Shown here: piece by piece, positions 60,815-64,000 of the stretch
Layout: each line of letters begins with the position of its first letter
How positions within the stretch are numbered: position 1 is the stretch's first letter
Assembly: GCA_035528035.1 (NCBI GenBank)
Contig: DATKZI010000043.1
Location: forward strand, 62,001 to 126,000
Source of the DNA: JABLTI01 sp035528035
Lineage (GTDB): Archaea > Asgardarchaeota > Heimdallarchaeia > JABLTI01
Length of the DNA stretch: 64,000 bases
Direction of reading: 5' to 3'
Notes under the pieces: generated by a model
Database searches by the model: none
The model's input: only the letters and a program-made list of their open reading frames with translations
What the model was told of the DNA's origin: nothing
Translations under genes and position numbers: made by a program

Positions 60815-61774
60815 TTAAGTATATTTTTCACTCAACCAAGAGATATATCGCTGAATCCCTTCAGCAATTTTCGTATGAGGTGACCAATGAAGTATCTTCT
60901 GAGCTTTTGATATATCAACAACTGCTCTTTTTACATCGCCTTCCCAACCTCGTTCTCCCCCAGTATATCGTAATTGTACTTCTTTTAGATCCATTGCTTT
61001 GATAACTTCCGCAGCTATTTCATTGACAGTGGTTCCTTCTACTGAAGCAATATTAAATATCATAAATTTTTGTATACTTGTTGTCAAAGCTAACATATGG
61101 GCTTCTACACAATCGTCAACATAAAGGTATGATTTTTCCTGTTTTCCATTACCAAGTATTTCTAGTGTTGTTGGATTTTTCTTTAATTTCCAGAAAAAAT
61201 CATACATCACCCCATGATTTGATGGAGGGCCATAGATATTTCCAAGTCGTAATGAATAAGCCTCTATATCATAAAGACTTGAGAAACTTGAAAGATATTG
61301 TTCGCATGCTGCTTTTGAGGCTCCATAATGACTTATAGGGGCGAGGGAATGATTTTCAGGTGTAGGTATTTGATCAGTTTCACCATAAACTGTACCACCT
61401 GAAGAAGCAAAAATTATTTTTGGAACCTCATTCTTAACCATTGCCTGAAGAACATTTAGCGTTCCTTTTACATTGATCTCAAAATCTTTGAATAAATTAT
61501 CTTTGCTAGCACGAACATCAGGATTCGCTGCTTCATGAATAACGACATCTATTCCTTCCATAATTTTTTCTAGCGATTCAAAATCTACTATACTACTTTC
61601 AATCAATTGACAATTTTTTTCATCGAGATACTCTTGTATGTATTCTTTGCTGCCAGATGAGAGATCATCTACCACTGTTATGTAATGTCCATCACTGATT
61701 AATTTCTTAACAATATTACTACCAATAAATCCGCAACCACCAGTTACAAGAATGTGTTCTGTCAAATCATTCAC
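60815..61774 (-). CDS. NAD-dependent nucleotide-sugar epimerase/dehydratase (GalE-like SDR)
   Basis: A 319-residue extended SDR. NAD-binding loop VTGGCGFIGSNIVKKL, then VVDDLSSGSKEYI, DVVIHEAANPDV, the catalytic SSGGTVYGETD and YGASKAACEQYLSSF (Tyr-x-x-x-Lys), and LRLGNIYGPPSNHG. Such enzymes act on UDP-glucose or similar sugars; the exact reaction is open. Start: GTG 61774 or, nine bases inside, TTG 61765 with GGTGA just upstream. Convergent with the HAD gene 2 bases away, it forms a small sugar-nucleotide neighbourhood with 58926-60812. Confidence 0.87.
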   Translation of the reverse strand: MNDLTEHILVTGGCGFIGSNIVKKLISDGHYITVVDDLSSGSKEYIQEYLDEKNCQLIESSIVDFESLEKIMEGIDVVIHEAANPDVRASKDNLFKDFEINVKGTLNVLQAMVKNEVPKIIFASSGGTVYGETDQIPTPENHSLAPISHYGASKAACEQYLSSFSSLYDIEAYSLRLGNIYGPPSNHGVMYDFFWKLKKNPTTLEILGNGKQEKSYLYVDDCVEAHMLALTTSIQKFMIFNIASVEGTTVNEIAAEVIKAMDLKEVQLRYTGGERGWEGDVKRAVVDISKAQKILHWSPHTKIAEGIQRYISWLSEKYT

Positions 61775-61878
61775 CTGAAAATATTATCTTACCCTATTTG
61801 TATCATTAATTCAATTGTAAAAAACTTTCTCTTTTTACTATCAAAGAGGTTCATTTTTATCCAAATTATTTTTAATTA

Positions 61879-62595
61879 TTGTATCTCATTTTAATTGGTT
61901 GGTTGAATCTATTGGACAAAGAATTAGCCCTTTTACTTTTACATCAAACTAAAGAGGAACCGTTCATTATTGTAAATGAGCTAGAGGAAGCGACCAACAA
62001 AAACCGTGTTGCCAATCTTTTGGAAGAACTTCAAGGCAATGGATTTATTTTTCAGAAAACAATCGACAATAATTATCAAATTACTCGTGAACAAAGAGCC
62101 CGATTAGCAATTTTATGGGCTAAGAATGGTATAGATTTTGATCGAATTATCAAAGAACTATCTTGGCAAGAGTTTGAAATTCTAACAACGATTGTTGGTG
62201 ATGAGTTTGGCTATGAGTCTAAAACAGGATTAAATTTTTCAACTGCTGAACGAAAATATCAAATTGATGTAATTTTAAAAAACAACCCCTATATTTTGCT
62301 TATTGATTGTAAACATTATGGAGGAACAGGAAAGAAATCAGTCCTGAAAAAAGCTGCGGAAGATCAGCTTGAAAGAATCCATGCGGTGAAAGATTCCATT
62401 GATGATTTAAAACAGAAGATAAATGTTAGTTCTTGGAAATCTTTGAAATTATTACCAATTATTATTACTTGGTTGGATGATGAATTATTTTTTTATGAAA
62501 AAGTTCCAATTGTTCCGTTCACTAAATTACGCTCTTTCCTGCAAAATTTCTATCTCTATTTTGAGGATATCTATCAATTAACGATTACTTTCTAG
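61879..62595 (+). CDS. Winged-helix plus PD-(D/E)xK-like restriction-endonuclease-fold protein
   Basis: A 238-residue protein. Residues of about 10-75 look like a winged helix (LLLLHQTKEEPFIIVNELEE, VANLLEELQGNGFIFQK). From residue 95 on, the segment LSWQEFEILTTIVGDEFGYE, then RKYQIDVILKNNPYILLIDCKHYGG holds the nuclease core E-x(n)-D-x(n)-D-x-K (QIDV then DCKHY), as in Mrr/Hjc-type enzymes. No methyltransferase partner is next to it, so a repair or RNA role is as likely as restriction. Start unsure: TTG 61879 or TTG 61912. Confidence 0.65.
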   Translation: MYLILIGWLNLLDKELALLLLHQTKEEPFIIVNELEEATNKNRVANLLEELQGNGFIFQKTIDNNYQITREQRARLAILWAKNGIDFDRIIKELSWQEFEILTTIVGDEFGYESKTGLNFSTAERKYQIDVILKNNPYILLIDCKHYGGTGKKSVLKKAAEDQLERIHAVKDSIDDLKQKINVSSWKSLKLLPIIITWLDDELFFYEKVPIVPFTKLRSFLQNFYLYFEDIYQLTITF

Positions 62596-62812
62596 AAGAC
62601 ATTCCACTTGTTTTAATGGAATTTACAATGAAAAAAGGTTTTTTTAAGGAAGAAATATATCCTCTAGATAATTAGTACATTTATTAATTACTAGTTTGAT
62701 GTTGTATATACCAAGCTAAACTATTAAAAAAGCAAAAATACATTATCATTTACTGATTATAGTAGAAATTCAAAAAGATGATTAATAGTTATGAATTGAA
62801 AGAGGCTTTAGA

Positions 62813-64000
62813 ATGTCACAACCACCAAATATTGATGAAATAAAAAGACAATCTGTTGTTCGTTTTCTCTCAGAAATGCAGGATTTAAAATCTAAAATTG
62901 AATTACAATTTTCCTCAAGATTTGATGAACAAAAGAATAATTTTCTGTCCACTTCAAAATCAAGCTATTCACCACAAGAGATAGGATCCATTTTTGATAC
63001 TATTAAATCACTTGAATTAGATTATATGAAGCAAATTCTTACAAATACTTCAGGTAATGGAAGTAAGATACTTGGCAATACTTTAAGTAGTGCATTATCA
63101 GGTAATTTAAGTTTTAGTGGTGAATCTACCCAAAGAATTGCTGAATTAGAACAGCAAAACACTCGCTTACAAGCTGAAATTATTGAAATGAAAAAAGCTT
63201 TTGAAGATGAACAAAACAGAATTAAAATGAGAGGGGAAGGTCAAATTGATGAGTTAAATCAACTTCAAGAACAAGTGGATGAGCAGAAACGTACGATTGA
63301 AATGTACGAAAACCAAGTTATGGATCTAGGTGAAACACTTGCTCAACAACGTATGGAAATAGAGGACTTACAGTCTCAATTTGGTGATTTGTCTCAAGAA
63401 AGAGATCAAGCTTCTTCATTCCTTAAAGAAAAAGAAGATATTTTTGAAGAACAAAAGAAAACAATTGATTCACAAAAAGAGCAAATAGATTCTCTTGAAA
63501 AACGAGTAAACCAAATGAAATCCACAGGATCAGAGAAATTTGAATCTGAGAAAAATCGTTTGGATCAACTCTTATCTATGGAACGTGAACGTGCTGATGA
63601 ATTAGAAGTTAGCTTAAAAGAAGCTACTGCCGCTGTAAGTAGCTATAGAGAAGGCTTGCAACAAAAAGATAGTGAAATTGACAAACTACGAAAAACCATT
63701 ACCGAAATCAAAGCTGAAATCGCTTCCTCAGAATCAGAAAAGGATGGTTTAATTAGGAAATTACAAGATGACCTAAAATCACTTGATCATCAATTTACAG
63801 ATATAAAGAATACATTTGATCGTTCAGAAAAGAAAGTAGATAATTTGACAAGTGAACTTGAAAATAAAGAGAAAATACTAGATGAAAAAGAAACAGAAAT
63901 AAGCAAATTAAAAAGCTCACTAGCGGAAGCTAAGGATAATATTAGTGCTGACAAATCAAATCAAGAAAGCAAATTACAAGATTTAATAAAAGAGAAAGCA
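62813..64000 (+). CDS. Coiled-coil protein, 3' end beyond the window
   Basis: At least 396 residues, running off the window without a stop. After a short N-terminal region with a Ser/Gly-rich patch (about residues 80-105), nearly all is coiled coil with heptad spacing (IAELEQQNTRLQAEIIEMKK, LDQLLSMERERADELEVSL). GAGG lies about 9 bases before ATG 62813. There is no N-terminal signal or P-loop in the visible part. The type of protein cannot be told until the C-terminus is known; it differs from the 37834 gene in lacking a winged helix. Confidence 0.7.
   Translation, partial: MSQPPNIDEIKRQSVVRFLSEMQDLKSKIELQFSSRFDEQKNNFLSTSKSSYSPQEIGSIFDTIKSLELDYMKQILTNTSGNGSKILGNTLSSALSGNLSFSGESTQRIAELEQQNTRLQAEIIEMKKAFEDEQNRIKMRGEGQIDELNQLQEQVDEQKRTIEMYENQVMDLGETLAQQRMEIEDLQSQFGDLSQERDQASSFLKEKEDIFEEQKKTIDSQKEQIDSLEKRVNQMKSTGSEKFESEKNRLDQLLSMERERADELEVSLKEATAAVSSYREGLQQKDSEIDKLRKTITEIKAEIASSESEKDGLIRKLQDDLKSLDHQFTDIKNTFDRSEKKVDNLTSELENKEKILDEKETEISKLKSSLAEAKDNISADKSNQESKLQDLIKEKA

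Overview
The window is a strongly AT-rich stretch of an archaeal chromosome, most likely from an Asgard archaeon (Promethearchaeota); the exact lineage cannot be fixed from this sequence alone. The archaeal signs are aIF2-beta, an NMD3-type protein, a DUF424 protein, an archaeal-type TrpRS, IorAB, BRE/TATA-like promoters in front of the tRNA genes, and many GGTGA-type ribosome binding sites. The Asgard sign is a TSG101/Vps23-like protein at 58120-58797: a cysteine-free E2/UEV fold, a coiled coil and a steadiness-box-like tail. Long coiled-coil proteins and treble-clef/AN1-like zinc proteins fit the same picture. No rRNA, CRISPR array, transposase or prophage was seen.

Layout. 0-2.4 kb: two decayed copies of one unknown gene family. 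2.6-8.8 kb: cell-surface proteins (a beta-propeller protein, a subtilase with 23 thrombospondin type-3 repeats whose signal peptide lies out of frame, and a membrane-anchored HExxH protease) plus tRNA-Thr. 8.9-13.2 kb: zinc-ribbon, ICMT-like, methyltransferase and small membrane proteins. 13.2-24.2 kb, all on the minus strand: a redox locus holding NuoE/NuoF/NuoG-like subunits with NfnA and NfnB, then a second NfnA/NfnB set. In the second set NfnB carries an N-terminal zinc module, and two further proteins built of the same module sit beside it. 24.4 kb: MTA phosphorylase. 25.3 kb: SBBP propeller surface protein. 27.0-28.9 kb: translation cluster (aIF2-beta, DUF424, NMD3). 29.0-31.5 kb: iorAB. 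31.6-37.5 kb: flavin split-barrel protein, Ldh2-type dehydrogenase, topoisomerase IA with a small zinc protein and a PfkB kinase, GNAT, tRNA-Ala. 37.8-41.4 kb: a 1196-residue winged-helix plus coiled-coil protein. 41.5-46.6 kb: EamA transporter, TrpRS, AN1-like/polyproline membrane protein, tRNA-Leu, TspO-like protein. 46.8-54 kb: more surface proteins, an M20 peptidase and an MBL hydrolase. 54-58 kb: GNAT, a small secreted peptide, a response regulator divergent from a large HTH protein. 58.1-62.6 kb: Vps23-like protein, sugar-nucleotide enzymes, HAD phosphatase, epimerase, a PD-(D/E)xK-like nuclease. 62.8 kb to the end: start of a coiled-coil protein that runs off the window.

How the genes work together. 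The redox locus should move electrons between NAD(H), NADP(H) and ferredoxin, and IorAB would produce reduced ferredoxin from 2-keto acids, so it may feed that pool. No hydrogenase catalytic subunit is present. The surface proteins share one plan (signal peptide, beta-propeller or repeat ectodomain, C-terminal membrane anchor with a basic tail). The Vps23-like gene stands apart from any other recognisable ESCRT gene in this window.
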